From the NCBI GenBank assembly GCA_020050595.1, contig JAGVKL010000059.1:1-60269 (forward strand): a stretch of DNA of 60,269 nucleotides, given 5' to 3'. Origin of the DNA: Legionellales bacterium. Lineage in GTDB: Bacteria > Pseudomonadota > Gammaproteobacteria > Legionellales > Legionellaceae. Positions 42,380 to 51,491 of the stretch are shown here, in pieces (the stretch's first letter is position 1; every line of letters begins with the position of its first letter). The position numbers were made by a program, and so were the translations under genes. The notes under the pieces were generated by a model that did not search any database, was not told where the DNA came from, and saw nothing but the letters and a program-made list of their open reading frames with translations.

Positions 42380-43144
42380 ATGGCTGTCATAGCGCTACCT
42401 GCGTTTAATGATAATTATATTTGGTTACTCGTTAATGAACAGCAATCCACATTGGCCTGTGTTGATCCAGGGACGGCTCAACCGGTGCTTCATTATGCAA
42501 AAGATCACCATCTTATGCTTACCCATATTTTAATTACACATCACCACGCCGATCATGCAGGAGGAGTCGCTGAATTACTAAAGGTTTATCCTCAAGTTAA
42601 AATTATCGGTCCTCAGGATACTAGACTCCCTTTAATTAGTGAGGTTGCCCGCGGTGGCGATGTTATCCAAATGGATTCATTTGAGTTTAATGTTTTAAGC
42701 ACGCCCGGACACACTAGTTCGCATGTTTGCTATCAAGAATCGAAACATAGATGGTTATTTTGTGGCGATACCTTGTTTTCAGCCGGTTGTGGCCGGGTAT
42801 TTGATGGGACCATTGAGCAATTACATCATTCTATTATGCTGTTAAGCCGTTTACCTCAAGACACAAACGTCTATTGTGGCCATGAATATACTTTACAAAA
42901 TTTAAAATTTGCCCTAACGGTAGAGCCTAATAACCCCGCGATTCAATCCTATTTTAAACGCTTATCAAGCGATATCCCCCATTGCTCCTTACCATCAACT
43001 ATTGCATTAGAGAGAACCGTTAATCCTTTTATGCGCACTCATATTCCAGAGGTACAAGCTTATGCGAGCACATATGGTGTCGATGTTTTGGATTCGCTCG
43101 CTGTCTTCCAATTATTACGTGAGAAAAAAAATAATTTTAGTTAG
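42380..43144 (+). CDS. gloB: Hydroxyacylglutathione hydrolase (glyoxalase II)
   Basis: Hydrolyses S-lactoylglutathione, finishing methylglyoxal detoxification. Length 254 residues. The two-metal site THHHADHAGG (about residues 54-63), TPGHTSSHVCY and FCGDTLFSAGCGR are intact, as are the glutathione-binding CGHEYTLQNLKFA and the C-terminal FxLLREKKN. AAGGAG lies at correct spacing before the ATG. Confidence 0.96.
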   Translation: MAVIALPAFNDNYIWLLVNEQQSTLACVDPGTAQPVLHYAKDHHLMLTHILITHHHADHAGGVAELLKVYPQVKIIGPQDTRLPLISEVARGGDVIQMDSFEFNVLSTPGHTSSHVCYQESKHRWLFCGDTLFSAGCGRVFDGTIEQLHHSIMLLSRLPQDTNVYCGHEYTLQNLKFALTVEPNNPAIQSYFKRLSSDIPHCSLPSTIALERTVNPFMRTHIPEVQAYASTYGVDVLDSLAVFQLLREKKNNFS

Positions 43145-43262
43145 CCCCTCATCTAGACTTTGTGAAACACTCAAAAAGGTTAAAAAAAATCCATTTGCAT
43201 CAAAAATAAGCCTAAAAGACTTTATCGATTACCATTTTTTTAGTAGACTTGTCGGTCCATGA

Positions 43263-44705
43263 TTGAATCAGGTTTCTATTTTGAAATTTAAATCACTGCT
43301 AATATGCGGCCTATTGTGCCTTACTAGTGCCATCTTTTTGCCTGCTGCAGCCCACTCTACTTCTACAGTTTGGGACGAATTACGTAAAGAATTTGTATTA
43401 AATCATGAAATAACCAGACCAGAAGTACAACATCAAATTCGTTGGCTCGTTGCGCATCCCAGCTATATCGAAAAACTCGCCCAATCGGAACCTTATATTT
43501 ATCATATAGTTACCGAGATTAAAAAACGCCGATTACCTGGCGAAATTGCTCTTATTCCCATGATAGAGAGTGCTTACGATCCTTTTGCCTATTCTGGTGT
43601 AGGAGCTGCTGGTCTTTGGCAGCTTATGCCTGGGACTGGAACTGATCTTGGGCTTAAACAAGATTGGTGGTATGACGCTCGCCGCAGCATAGGCCCCTCC
43701 ACCGATGCTGCATTAAATTATTTATCCTACTTGCATCATTTTTTTAATGGCGATTGGCTCTTAGCATTTGCTGCTTATGATTCGGGCGAAGGTACCATTG
43801 GGAGAATTATTAAAAACAGCGGATTGCGTAATAAAAAAGCCAGCTTTTGGGCTTTAAGTGTGCCCCAAGAAACAAAAAATTATATCCCGCGATTACTAGC
43901 ATTCGCTGAAATTATCCAAAATCCAGCTCGTTACCACATACAGCTACCTGATATCCCTCATACACCTTATTTTGAAGAAGTGAATATAGGCAGCCAAATT
44001 GACTTAAATCATGCCGCAAAGCTTGCGGGTATCTCTTATAAGGATCTTATTAAATTAAACCCCGGCTTCAATCGTTGGGCCACAGCCCCTTATAGACCGT
44101 ATAAGTTATTAATTCCTGCGGATAAAGTTGAAAGCTTTAGCCGTAATCTAGCTTTGGTTCCTGAAGATCAACGGGTAAGCCTCACTCGTCATCAAGTTAG
44201 CGCTGGTGATAATCTTGTGCTCATTGCACAAAAGTACCATACAACTGTCAATTTAATTAAAGAATTAAATCAGCTTAAAACTAATTCTGTTAAAAAAGGC
44301 CAGTATGTTCTCATCCCCAGCACTAAAAATGCACCCGCTGCTCCACTTAAAAAAGAAACACAATCTAGTAGCAAAGCTAAGCATTTTATTGCGGCAAAGC
44401 AGTATAAAGTCATTCATATCGTACAAAGAAATGAAACTTATCAACATTTAGAGCGGAAATACGGGGTCACGACGCAGGATATAACAACCTGGAATCATTT
44501 AGGTGCAGCGAAAGCATTGCGTCCCGGACAGCAGCTTATTATTTGGAAGAAGAATCGGCCGATGGGCGCTTATATTGTAAAATCAGGGGACTCTTTAAGT
44601 GCGATTGCTAAGCGTTATAATACCAGCAGTACTAATTTATTGCGATTAAACCCTCAGATAAGTAAAAATCGACTGAAGCCTGGACAGAAGATTATTGTTG
44701 GATAG
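43263..44705 (+). CDS. mltD: Membrane-bound lytic murein transglycosylase D with three LysM domains
   Basis: Cuts peptidoglycan glycan strands. Length 480 residues, starting with TTG at 43263 because no in-frame ATG precedes the signal peptide (SLLICGLLCLTSAIFLPAAA). The SLT domain has the catalytic glutamate in PMIESAYDPFAYS (about residue 102), then GAAGLWQLMPGTG and FAAYDSGEGTIGR. Three LysM modules follow (HQVSAGDNLVLIAQKYHTT, HIVQRNETYQHLERKYGV, YIVKSGDSLSAIAKRYNTS). No lipobox, so it is probably a soluble or envelope-bound form. It is downstream of gloB as in many gammaproteobacteria. Confidence 0.95.
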   Translation: MNQVSILKFKSLLICGLLCLTSAIFLPAAAHSTSTVWDELRKEFVLNHEITRPEVQHQIRWLVAHPSYIEKLAQSEPYIYHIVTEIKKRRLPGEIALIPMIESAYDPFAYSGVGAAGLWQLMPGTGTDLGLKQDWWYDARRSIGPSTDAALNYLSYLHHFFNGDWLLAFAAYDSGEGTIGRIIKNSGLRNKKASFWALSVPQETKNYIPRLLAFAEIIQNPARYHIQLPDIPHTPYFEEVNIGSQIDLNHAAKLAGISYKDLIKLNPGFNRWATAPYRPYKLLIPADKVESFSRNLALVPEDQRVSLTRHQVSAGDNLVLIAQKYHTTVNLIKELNQLKTNSVKKGQYVLIPSTKNAPAAPLKKETQSSSKAKHFIAAKQYKVIHIVQRNETYQHLERKYGVTTQDITTWNHLGAAKALRPGQQLIIWKKNRPMGAYIVKSGDSLSAIAKRYNTSSTNLLRLNPQISKNRLKPGQKIIVG

Positions 44706-44711
44706 CCCCAT

Positions 44712-45147
44712 TAGGGTCTATTGACCATTGGCGACTCGCCAAAAACCAAGCTAATTTACAGAAATTTCAGCTCAAATTTGTTAAACCATGTGCCTGGTTG
44801 CTTACAACTTGTTAAACCATGTAGCCTGGTTGCTTGCAACCAGGGATTTTAAGTATTGATGCACGTTATGGCTGCTTTCCTGGTTGCAAGCAACCAGGCT
44901 ACAGTTTAAAAAGCAACCAGGGATTTTAAGTATTAATGCACGTTATGGCTGCTTTCCTGGTTGCAAGCAACCAGGCTACAGTTTAAAAAGCAACCAGGCT
45001 ACAGTTTAAAAAGTGACGATATCTCAGGGCCCAACCTACAACCTTCTAGATATTTAATGAGGTCTGCTTATTCGGCTCACTCAAGCTGAAATGGGCGCTA
45101 AACTAGCTTGATTTTTGGCTCGTGCTCCCAAATATCAACAGACCCTA
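44712..45147. mobile_element. R3 MITE-like element, copy 2, interrupted by R2
   Basis: The left end TAGGGTCTATTGACCATTGG and the right end (inverted) TAGGGTCTGTTGATATTTGG are related and TA-flanked like copy 1. The arms extend further inward: GCCAAAAACCAAGCTAATTT near 44738 pairs with GCCAAAAATCAAGCTAGTTT read inverted from near 45118, and ATTTCAGCT also recurs on both sides. The middle (about 44782-45070) is R2 sequence, so R2 jumped into an existing R3. Confidence 0.68.
44782..45038. mobile_element. R2 MITE-like element, copy 2, with 77-bp tandem duplication
   Basis: Contains TAGCCTGGTTGCTTGCAACC, TTTTAAGTATTGATGCACG and the inverted CCTGGTTGCAAGCAACCAGG. A 77-base segment at 44840-44916 is repeated almost exactly at 44917-44993. 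The right end TTAAAAAGTGACGATATCTC and the flank CAGGGCCCAACCTACAA match the copy at 53350. Confidence 0.72.
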
Positions 45148-45194
45148 CAATCATGTGTTATACTTAACTCATTGTAAAATTTAATTTTAAACCA

Positions 45195-45758
45195 ATGAAA
45201 CTACTATTTGATTTTTTCCCCATCCTTCTTTTTTTCATTTGCTATAAGCTATTTGGCATTTATGCAGCTACTGCTGTTGCTATGATTGCTTCCCTAGGGC
45301 AAGTTTTATTTCATCGCTTTAAAAATCAGACGTATGAAAAAATGCACTTAATAAGTATGGGACTTATCCTGATTCTTGGGGGAGCTACCTTATTTTTTCA
45401 TAACCCCTGGTTTATTAAGTGGAAGCCAACTGGCATTTACTGGTTATCTGCTATTGTTTTCTTAGGTTCATCCTTTATGGGTAAAAAACCACTTATCCAA
45501 AAAATGATGGATGGAAATATCAGCTTACCACCTGCCATATGGAACCGATTAAACATAGCCTGGGCACTATTTTTTGTACTGATGGGCGCTTTAAATCTTT
45601 ACGTAGCCTACACTTATGACACCGATTTTTGGGTTAATTTTAAATTATTTGGTGGTGCAGGTTTTACTTTGCTTTTTGTTTTCTTACAATCTATTTATTT
45701 AACTAGGCACATTATAGAAAAAGACTTAGTGAAACAACCATCGGGGAATTCGCGCTAA
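45195..45758 (+). CDS. yciB: Inner membrane protein YciB (intracellular septation protein A family)
   Basis: Polytopic protein of 187 residues with five hydrophobic segments. Family features are the start [19 protein letters not shown], the [15 protein letters not shown] segment, and [20 protein letters not shown] followed by WVNFKLFGG. In enterobacteria it interacts with elongasome and divisome proteins and affects envelope stability. It stands 28 bases before the response regulator gene. Confidence 0.94.
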   Translation: MKLLFDFFPILLFFICYKLFGIYAATAVAMIASLGQVLFHRFKNQTYEKMHLISMGLILILGGATLFFHNPWFIKWKPTGIYWLSAIVFLGSSFMGKKPLIQKMMDGNISLPPAIWNRLNIAWALFFVLMGALNLYVAYTYDTDFWVNFKLFGGAGFTLLFVFLQSIYLTRHIIEKDLVKQPSGNSR

Positions 45759-45786
45759 TAATACCCTAGCGCTATAAGGAGCAGCC

Positions 45787-46464
45787 ATGCGATTGCTATT
45801 GGTTGAAGATGATGAATTACTTGGCGATGCCGTTAAAACGGGACTAACCCAATTTGGTTATGTCGTTGACTGGTTAAAAGATGGTGAAGCTGCACGAGCA
45901 GCCCTTCGCTCGGAATCATTTGAATTAATTATTTTGGATCTAGGCTTACCCAAGCTTTCAGGGATTGCCCTTTTACAATCTATTCGCCAAGATGGTAACG
46001 CAACACCCGTTATTATCCTGACCGCCAGAGAAGCCGTAGAAAGCCGGATCAAAGGCTTAGATAGTGGTGCTGACGATTACATTATTAAACCTTTTGATTT
46101 AAATGAATTAAGTGCACGAATTCGAGCGCTTATCCGACGCTCGCAAGGCCGTGCTGACACGGTGTTGCAATACCGCAATGTTACATTGGATCCTGCGGCA
46201 CATTCCGTGATGGTAGATGATGTGTTAATTAATGTCCCCCGCCGTGAATTTGCCTTATTGCAAAAGTTACTCGAAAACAGCGGCCATGTATTGTCTCGTG
46301 AGCAGTTAATGCAGAGCATTTATGGCTGGGATGAGGATGTTGATTCTAATGCGTTAGAAGTACACATTCACAATTTACGTAAAAAACTTAATGCCAATTT
46401 TATCCGTACCATTCGAGGAGTTGGGTATATGGCAGAAAAAAATGAGACGACTCAAGGATCGTGA
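45787..46464 (+). CDS. OmpR-family response regulator, QseB/PmrA type
   Basis: Transcription regulator of 225 residues. The receiver domain has the acidic pair (VEDDELL), phospho-acceptor D51 in LIILDLGLPKLSG, T in ILTARE and K in IIKPFD. The winged-helix domain ends with LRKKLNANFIRTIRGVGYM. AGGAGCAGCC precedes the ATG. It overlaps the kinase start by four bases. The closest relatives by pattern are QseB/PmrA, which control envelope modification and, in Legionella and Coxiella, secretion-system genes; the targets here are not visible. Confidence 0.94.
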   Translation: MRLLLVEDDELLGDAVKTGLTQFGYVVDWLKDGEAARAALRSESFELIILDLGLPKLSGIALLQSIRQDGNATPVIILTAREAVESRIKGLDSGADDYIIKPFDLNELSARIRALIRRSQGRADTVLQYRNVTLDPAAHSVMVDDVLINVPRREFALLQKLLENSGHVLSREQLMQSIYGWDEDVDSNALEVHIHNLRKKLNANFIRTIRGVGYMAEKNETTQGS

Positions 46465-47861
46465 AATCCTCTATCCGCAAATTTTTATTAATTAACCTGT
46501 TGTTAGCCATCACCATTACAACAACGCTAACCGCTATCGGTAATTATTACCTTGATCAAAAAGACATCCAAGAGCACTTAGACACGCTAATGGCTATGTC
46601 CGCTTTGTCTTATCAAGCATTATTGGGTGATGATCTACATCAACGCCCTTTGATTAAAATCCAAGATACCCTTGAAACCATTCCCAAAAAGGTAGCAAGC
46701 TATTACCAACAGTCCGAGCCCAATGAAGAACCACCCGATTATTATTTAGATAAATTTAACTTCCAAGTGTGGACCGATGGCGGCCGATTATTACTACATT
46801 CATCCAACGCTCCTAAAATTCCCCTCACCGCAGAAACAGATGGTTTTAGTGACAAAATCATTGATGGCCAAAAGTGGCGAGTATTTACGACTTATAATAT
46901 GAAAGCCGGTATTCGTACGGTAATGGCCGAACGCTATGATACACGTAACGAATTAGGCCACCAAATTGCTCAAGATGATCTATACATCATGTTGCTCACC
47001 TTCCCACTATCTGGCTTACTCATTTGGATTATTATTGGCCGCGGTTTGGATAGTTTAAACCGTATCGCGCAAGAAGTAGCCAATAGAGAACCTAGTCATT
47101 TAGAAGCGGTTGATATCAAAGAAGTACCGGAAGAGATTAAGCCTTTAATTGACGAATTAAATAAATTATTCTTTCGCTTAAAAGAAGGTTTTGAGCGAGA
47201 AAAACGTTTCGCAGCCGATGCAGCTCATGAATTACGCACCCCTCTTGCCGCACTCAAAACCCAAGCACAAGTCGCTTTAAATACGAATGACGTAGAAGAA
47301 AAAAATCTCGCTCTACAGAAGCTTATTGCCAGCGTAAATCGTAGTACTCATATCGTACAACAGTTATTAACCATGAGCCGCCTTGTCCCCGAAGCGACAA
47401 CCATCACGGATCTTGAAGAGGTTAATTTACCTAAAATCACCCGAGAAGTATTAGCCATGCTAGCCCCTGCGGCAATAGAAAAACACATCGAACTGACGTT
47501 TGATCCGGATGAAAAAACCCCTAATTTTATTGGAAACCCCACGGCTATTAGTATTTTGATTAGAAATTTAGTGGATAATGCTATTCGCTATTGTAAAGAA
47601 TATGGTGAAGTAGCAGTTAAAGTATATGTTCATCGTAATGAAGTCCTATTTGAGGTACGCGATAATGGCCCTGGTATTCCCAAAGAGTTACAAGAACGCG
47701 TCTTTGAGCGGTTCTACCGAGTCCTAGGAAATAAGAGCCCAGGGAGTGGCTTAGGTCTTGCGATCGTTCAACAAATCTCAACGTTACACAAAGCCCGCGT
47801 CCAATTAGAGTCCCCTCGTGAAGGGACTGGACTGATTGTGAAAGTATTTTTTCCTTTGTAA
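46461..47861 (+). CDS. Sensor histidine kinase, QseC/PmrB type
   Basis: Membrane kinase of 466 residues, starting GTG at 46461 within the regulator's stop (GTGA). The first membrane helix is about residues 7-27 (FLLINLLLAITITTTLTAIG), followed by a periplasmic sensor of about 150 residues containing acidic patches (EPNEEPPDYYLDKF), and then a second helix (MLLTFPLSGLLIWIIIG). H256 lies in FAADAAHELRTPL, the N box in NLVDNAIRYC, and the G boxes in DNGPGIP and GSGLGLAIV. A HAMP-like linker joins them. The acidic periplasmic patch could sense cations or cationic peptides, as in PmrB/PhoQ; that is inference. Confidence 0.94.
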   Translation: MKSSIRKFLLINLLLAITITTTLTAIGNYYLDQKDIQEHLDTLMAMSALSYQALLGDDLHQRPLIKIQDTLETIPKKVASYYQQSEPNEEPPDYYLDKFNFQVWTDGGRLLLHSSNAPKIPLTAETDGFSDKIIDGQKWRVFTTYNMKAGIRTVMAERYDTRNELGHQIAQDDLYIMLLTFPLSGLLIWIIIGRGLDSLNRIAQEVANREPSHLEAVDIKEVPEEIKPLIDELNKLFFRLKEGFEREKRFAADAAHELRTPLAALKTQAQVALNTNDVEEKNLALQKLIASVNRSTHIVQQLLTMSRLVPEATTITDLEEVNLPKITREVLAMLAPAAIEKHIELTFDPDEKTPNFIGNPTAISILIRNLVDNAIRYCKEYGEVAVKVYVHRNEVLFEVRDNGPGIPKELQERVFERFYRVLGNKSPGSGLGLAIVQQISTLHKARVQLESPREGTGLIVKVFFPL

Positions 47862-47890
47862 CCAGCAGTCAATACCTGTTCACGGGATGC

Positions 47891-48481
47891 CTAGGCGAGT
47901 ATCTGTAATGCCTGGCGAATTAATTGCTCACAGGTTTTGCTCCCATCATCAATTTTATTCACCACTTTAACGGCTTCCTGCTCTTTATACCCTAACGATT
48001 GTAATGCTTTAATCGCTTCGTCCTGCTCTCGTGCGTTGGCTGAAAATGTACTTTGTGGTTTTACGCTTTGTGACAAGTGTAATAAAGTATCCTTCATCTC
48101 TACAACCAACCGCTCAGCCGTTTTTTTACCAATTCCTGGTAATTTCGTTAAAACCATAGTGTTTTGTTGTTGAATACATTGAATGAATTCTTCAGGAGCA
48201 ATACTTGAAAGGATGGTAATAGCCATTTTAGGCCCCACTCCATTCACTTTGATTAACGCTCTAAAGAGCGCTCGTTCCTCTTTATCAAAAAAGCCATAAA
48301 GTTGCAGTGCGTCTTCACGAACAACGGTATGAATGTGCAACCCAACAGGGCCATTTTGAGCTTCTGCTTGGAAAAAAGTCGATAAAGACGTTTCTACATC
48401 GTAACCCACGCCATTTACATCAATAACTAACTTACCCGGTTGGTGACGATCGATCACCTGTCCATTTAACCATCCAATCAT
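47891..48481 (-). CDS. ruvA: Holliday junction branch migration protein RuvA
   Basis: Tetrameric junction-binding protein of 196 residues from ATG 48481 (MIGWLNGQVID); a longer frame to 48526 lies inside ruvC and is ignored. The OB-fold domain, the two helix-hairpin-helix motifs (LIKVNGVGPKMAITILS, LTKLPGIGKKTAERLVVEMK) and the RuvB-binding C-terminal domain (EAIKALQSLGYKEQEAVKVV) are complete. It overlaps ruvC by four bases. ruvB, normally next, is not here. Confidence 0.95.
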   Translation of the reverse strand: MIGWLNGQVIDRHQPGKLVIDVNGVGYDVETSLSTFFQAEAQNGPVGLHIHTVVREDALQLYGFFDKEERALFRALIKVNGVGPKMAITILSSIAPEEFIQCIQQQNTMVLTKLPGIGKKTAERLVVEMKDTLLHLSQSVKPQSTFSANAREQDEAIKALQSLGYKEQEAVKVVNKIDDGSKTCEQLIRQALQILA

Positions 48482-48969
48482 CGCATGCCTCTCCTGAATA
48501 ATCCGTTTTTCATGTGACTGTGGCAAATTGCTATAGCCAGAGCATCTGCTGCATCTGCTTGCGGTGCACTGGATAACATCAGTAAATTAACCACCATGTG
48601 CTTTACCTGCGCCTTTTGCGCAGCACCGTATCCAACGAGCGATTGCTTTACTTCTCGCGCAGAATATTCGCTAACCCGTACCCGATGTGAGGCACAAGCA
48701 ACCATCGCCACACCTCGTGCATGACCTAATTTAAGTGCTGAATTAGGATTTTGATGCATGAATACTTGCTCAATGGCAACTTCATTTGGGCTGTATTCAT
48801 CCATCAATTGACATACGCCATTAAAAATTTCGAGCAACCGATGACTAAGCTCACCCTCGGACGTACGAATACAACCACTATCAATATAGTCTAGTCGCTT
48901 ACTATTTTCCCTAATAATCCCGTAGCCAGTTACGCGCGACCCGGGGTCAATCCCTAAAATAATCGTCAT
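48478..48969 (-). CDS. ruvC: Crossover junction endodeoxyribonuclease RuvC
   Basis: Holliday junction resolvase of 163 residues. The catalytic acidic residues are visible in LGIDPGSRVTGYG (D7), IEQVFMHQN (E) and DAADALAIAICH (two D). Basic residues contacting DNA follow. Its ATG overlaps the yebC stop by one base (TAATG). Confidence 0.96.
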   Translation of the reverse strand: MTIILGIDPGSRVTGYGIIRENSKRLDYIDSGCIRTSEGELSHRLLEIFNGVCQLMDEYSPNEVAIEQVFMHQNPNSALKLGHARGVAMVACASHRVRVSEYSAREVKQSLVGYGAAQKAQVKHMVVNLLMLSSAPQADAADALAIAICHSHMKNGLFRRGMR

Positions 48970-49706
48970 TATTCCACTTCGGCCTGCCCTGAGTATTCAG
49001 CATTACTATGAACATCTTGGACATCATCTAAATCTTCAAGCATATCAATTAATTTCTCTAAACTATCTGCTGTTTCTTTATCTAATGCAACCGTTGTTTG
49101 GGCTCGCATAGTGATATGGGAGTGTTCTACTTCAAACCCAGCTTCTTGTATAGCAGAAAGAATGGCATGATAAGTATCAACGCTGGTGATAATTTCTACT
49201 TGCCCCTCTTCTATACTGACATCAAGAGCCCCTGCTTCAATGGCCGCATCCATTGCTTTTTCTTCATCCTGGCCTGCAGCTAGAAGAATTTCACCTTGCT
49301 CATTAAAAAGATAAGCAACCGAACCATCTGTACCTAAGTTACCACCGTGTTTGGTGAATGCATGCCTTACTTCAGAAACGGTGCGGTTTTTATTATCCGA
49401 TAAGCAATCCACAAGAATCGCAACACCACCAGGCCCATACCCTTCATAGCGCATTTCCATCATATTAGCGCCCTCAAGGCCCCCAACACCTCGTTTCACT
49501 GCGTTATCGATGGTATCGCGCTTCATATTCGCTTTAAGTGCTTTAGTAATTGCATCGCGCAATCTTGGATTGGAAGACTCCTCTGCCCCACCAAGACGAG
49601 CGGCCACCGAAATCTCGCGGATTAATTTGGTAAAAACTTTCCCTCGCTTAGCGTCTTGTAAGCCTTTACGAAATTTAATATTTGCCCATTTACTATGACC
49701 AGCCAT
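48969..49706 (-). CDS. yebC: YebC/PmpR family protein
   Basis: Protein of 245 residues from ATG 49706 (MAGHSKWANIKFRKGLQDAK), with AAAGGTG upstream; the 29 extra codons to 49793 are not family sequence. DAITKALKANMKRDTIDNAV, YEGYGPGGVAILVDCLSDN and the C-terminal LEDLDDVQDVHSNAE are conserved. The family acts in transcriptional regulation or in relieving ribosome stalling, depending on the member. First gene of yebC-ruvC-ruvA, the standard gammaproteobacterial order. Confidence 0.96.
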   Translation of the reverse strand: MAGHSKWANIKFRKGLQDAKRGKVFTKLIREISVAARLGGAEESSNPRLRDAITKALKANMKRDTIDNAVKRGVGGLEGANMMEMRYEGYGPGGVAILVDCLSDNKNRTVSEVRHAFTKHGGNLGTDGSVAYLFNEQGEILLAAGQDEEKAMDAAIEAGALDVSIEEGQVEIITSVDTYHAILSAIQEAGFEVEHSHITMRAQTTVALDKETADSLEKLIDMLEDLDDVQDVHSNAEYSGQAEVE

Positions 49707-49771
49707 TGCAACACCTTTTAGAACAATAAATGAGTAGATTATACAATGTGGCCTAGGACTTAATAAAGAGG

Positions 49772-49825
49772 ATATATATCCAAGAAACTTCAAAATGCTA
49801 GGTTTTGAAGTATCTTGGGTATATA
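49772..49825. repeat. R1 palindromic element, copy B
   Basis: The left arm TATATCCAAGAAACTTCAAA and right arm TTTGAAGTATCTTGGGTATA pair with a few mismatches around the loop ATGCTAGG. It lies between yebC and hmgA, where it could act as a bidirectional structure. Same family as 21664-21697 and 51208-51257. Confidence 0.75.
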
Positions 49826-49894
49826 ACCATTGTAATTGACTTCCATAACTTCCTGATGCAATGATGATTACAGTTAATCAATAAGGAGAGCCCT

Positions 49895-51139
49895 GTGTAT
49901 TTGGCTGGATTTGGAAATCACCACAGTAGTGAAGCCGTTGCAGGCGCATTGCCCACCAACCAAAATTCACCACAAAAATGCCCTTTTGGCTTATATGCAG
50001 AACAATTAAGTGGTACCGCATTTACGCGTCCTAGGCATACCAACCTTCGAAGCTGGCTTTATCGTACCTTACCCTCTGTCGTACATGGAGAATACAAGCC
50101 TTATAAATCGTTAACCGACACTTTCGCTCCCATGCAAGCACCGAATCCACTGCGTTTTTCGCCAAGAGCGAAGAGCCAATCTGATTTGGATTTTATTGAA
50201 GGCTTATTTCATATAGCGGGTAACGCATTGGTGAACACCTATTTATATCAATGCAATAAATCGATGATAAACCGCTATTTTAGCAATCTTGATGGAGAAC
50301 TTTTATTGGTTCCCTATGCAGGGAAAATACGCTTATGCACCGAATTTGGGATAATAGAAATTATGCCTGGTATGATTGGCGTAATTCCCCGCGGCGTAAA
50401 ATTTAAGGTTGAATTAAACGATTTTGCTGCGGGTTATTTATGCGAAAACACAAGCACCCCTTTAACACTGCCGCACTTAGGCTTGATTGGCGCGAATGGT
50501 TTAGCTAATCCGCGCCATTTTCTCTACCCAGAAGCTGCTTTTGAAGACCGAAAGGGGGAAAGTCATTTAATTTGTAAATCCCAACATCAATGGTGGATTG
50601 CAGATAGTCCATGTTCTCCGTTGAATGTCGTTGCTTGGCATGGAAATTATGCTCCTTATTGTTATGATTTAACCCTGTTTAATACCATTAACACGGTAAG
50701 TTTTGATCATCCAGATCCCTCTATCTTTACCGTTTTAACTTCAGAAAGTGAAATGCAAGGGGTTGCTAATTTAGATTTTGTTATTTTCCCTTCCCGCTGG
50801 ATGGTGGCTGAAGATACGTTTAGGCCGCCTTATTATCACCGCAATATCATGAGTGAATTAATGGGTTTGATCATCGGTGAATATGATGCGAAAATGGAAG
50901 GCTTTGCCATCGGCGGAGTAAGTATCCATAATTGCATGACCGCTCATGGGCCTGATAAAGATGCTTATGAGAAAGAAATTAAACGAAAGGCAAAGCCTGA
51001 GTATTATGCTAATACGTTAGCCTTTATGTTTGAATCAAGAATGCCTTGGTTGGTCACACAAAAAGCGTTTGACGATAAATCGAGACAAAAAAATTATAGG
51101 GAATGTTGGCAGGGGCTAAGAGCAGCTAAATTATCCTAG
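49895..51139 (+). CDS. hmgA: Homogentisate 1,2-dioxygenase
   Basis: Iron dioxygenase opening the ring of homogentisate in tyrosine and phenylalanine breakdown. Length 414 residues from GTG 49895, which has AAGGAG five bases upstream. It starts [13 protein letters not shown]. The iron ligands are seen in [16 protein letters not shown] (His, Glu) and [12 protein letters not shown] (His). No other gene of the pathway is adjacent. Loss of this enzyme leads to pyomelanin; its presence means homogentisate can be degraded if partners exist elsewhere. Confidence 0.96.
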   Translation: MYLAGFGNHHSSEAVAGALPTNQNSPQKCPFGLYAEQLSGTAFTRPRHTNLRSWLYRTLPSVVHGEYKPYKSLTDTFAPMQAPNPLRFSPRAKSQSDLDFIEGLFHIAGNALVNTYLYQCNKSMINRYFSNLDGELLLVPYAGKIRLCTEFGIIEIMPGMIGVIPRGVKFKVELNDFAAGYLCENTSTPLTLPHLGLIGANGLANPRHFLYPEAAFEDRKGESHLICKSQHQWWIADSPCSPLNVVAWHGNYAPYCYDLTLFNTINTVSFDHPDPSIFTVLTSESEMQGVANLDFVIFPSRWMVAEDTFRPPYYHRNIMSELMGLIIGEYDAKMEGFAIGGVSIHNCMTAHGPDKDAYEKEIKRKAKPEYYANTLAFMFESRMPWLVTQKAFDDKSRQKNYRECWQGLRAAKLS

Positions 51140-51207
51140 AAAAAGCAGTAAGCCCGTAAGGAGCAAAGCGGATTACGGGGTTTCTCAACGAATGGTACGA
51201 TCCTCAT

Positions 51208-51257
51208 CTATACCCAAGAAACTTCAAAATGCTATTTTTGAAGTTTCTTGGGTATAG
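51208..51257. repeat. R1 palindromic element, copy C (perfect 22-bp arms)
   Basis: Left arm 51208-51229 (beginning CTATACCCAAGAAACTTC) and right arm 51236-51257 are exact reverse complements with a six-base loop TGCTAT. This is the reference copy of the family. It lies downstream of hmgA and rpoS, which converge here. Confidence 0.85.
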
Positions 51258-51384
51258 AATAACAACAATAATAGTGCGCAAACCCATTTGCATTCATTGG
51301 TCTTTAGGGAATCGTAATCCCCGTTACGCTGGCTGACTAGCTTTTTAAGGCGGTAGGGAAAGAATGCTATAACTTGGCATCACT

Positions 51385-51453
51385 CGGTTGCAAGCAACCA
51401 GGCTACATAGCTTAAAAAGCGACGATACCTCACGTCAAACGATCCAACCTACG
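51385..51453. mobile_element. Degraded R2 element, copy 4
   Basis: CGGTTGCAAGCAACCAGGCT, then TTAAAAAGCGACGATACCTC and CCAACCTAC match the right half of R2. The left half is lost or decayed. Confidence 0.6.
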
Positions 51454-51491
51454 ATGCGATGTATCCCAGCCAGAAGAGCCACTTTAGCCTC

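Larger units (their letters stand above)
44706..45194. other. Intergenic region filled by nested repeat elements, 489 bp
   Basis: No gene. Almost the whole interval is an R3 element (44712-45147) split by an R2 insertion that has its own internal duplication; both are listed separately. A TATACT box near 45169 may serve yciB. Confidence 0.65.
51140..51491. other. Intergenic region between hmgA and rpoS, 352 bp
   Basis: Convergent region without a gene. It holds the perfect R1 palindrome (51208-51257) and a degraded R2 fragment (51385-51453). Confidence 0.6.

Noticed and set aside
43259-43291. ATG at 43259 as mltD start
   Set aside because: It is out of frame with mltD and meets a stop after ten codons; the TTG at 43263 is in frame before the signal peptide.
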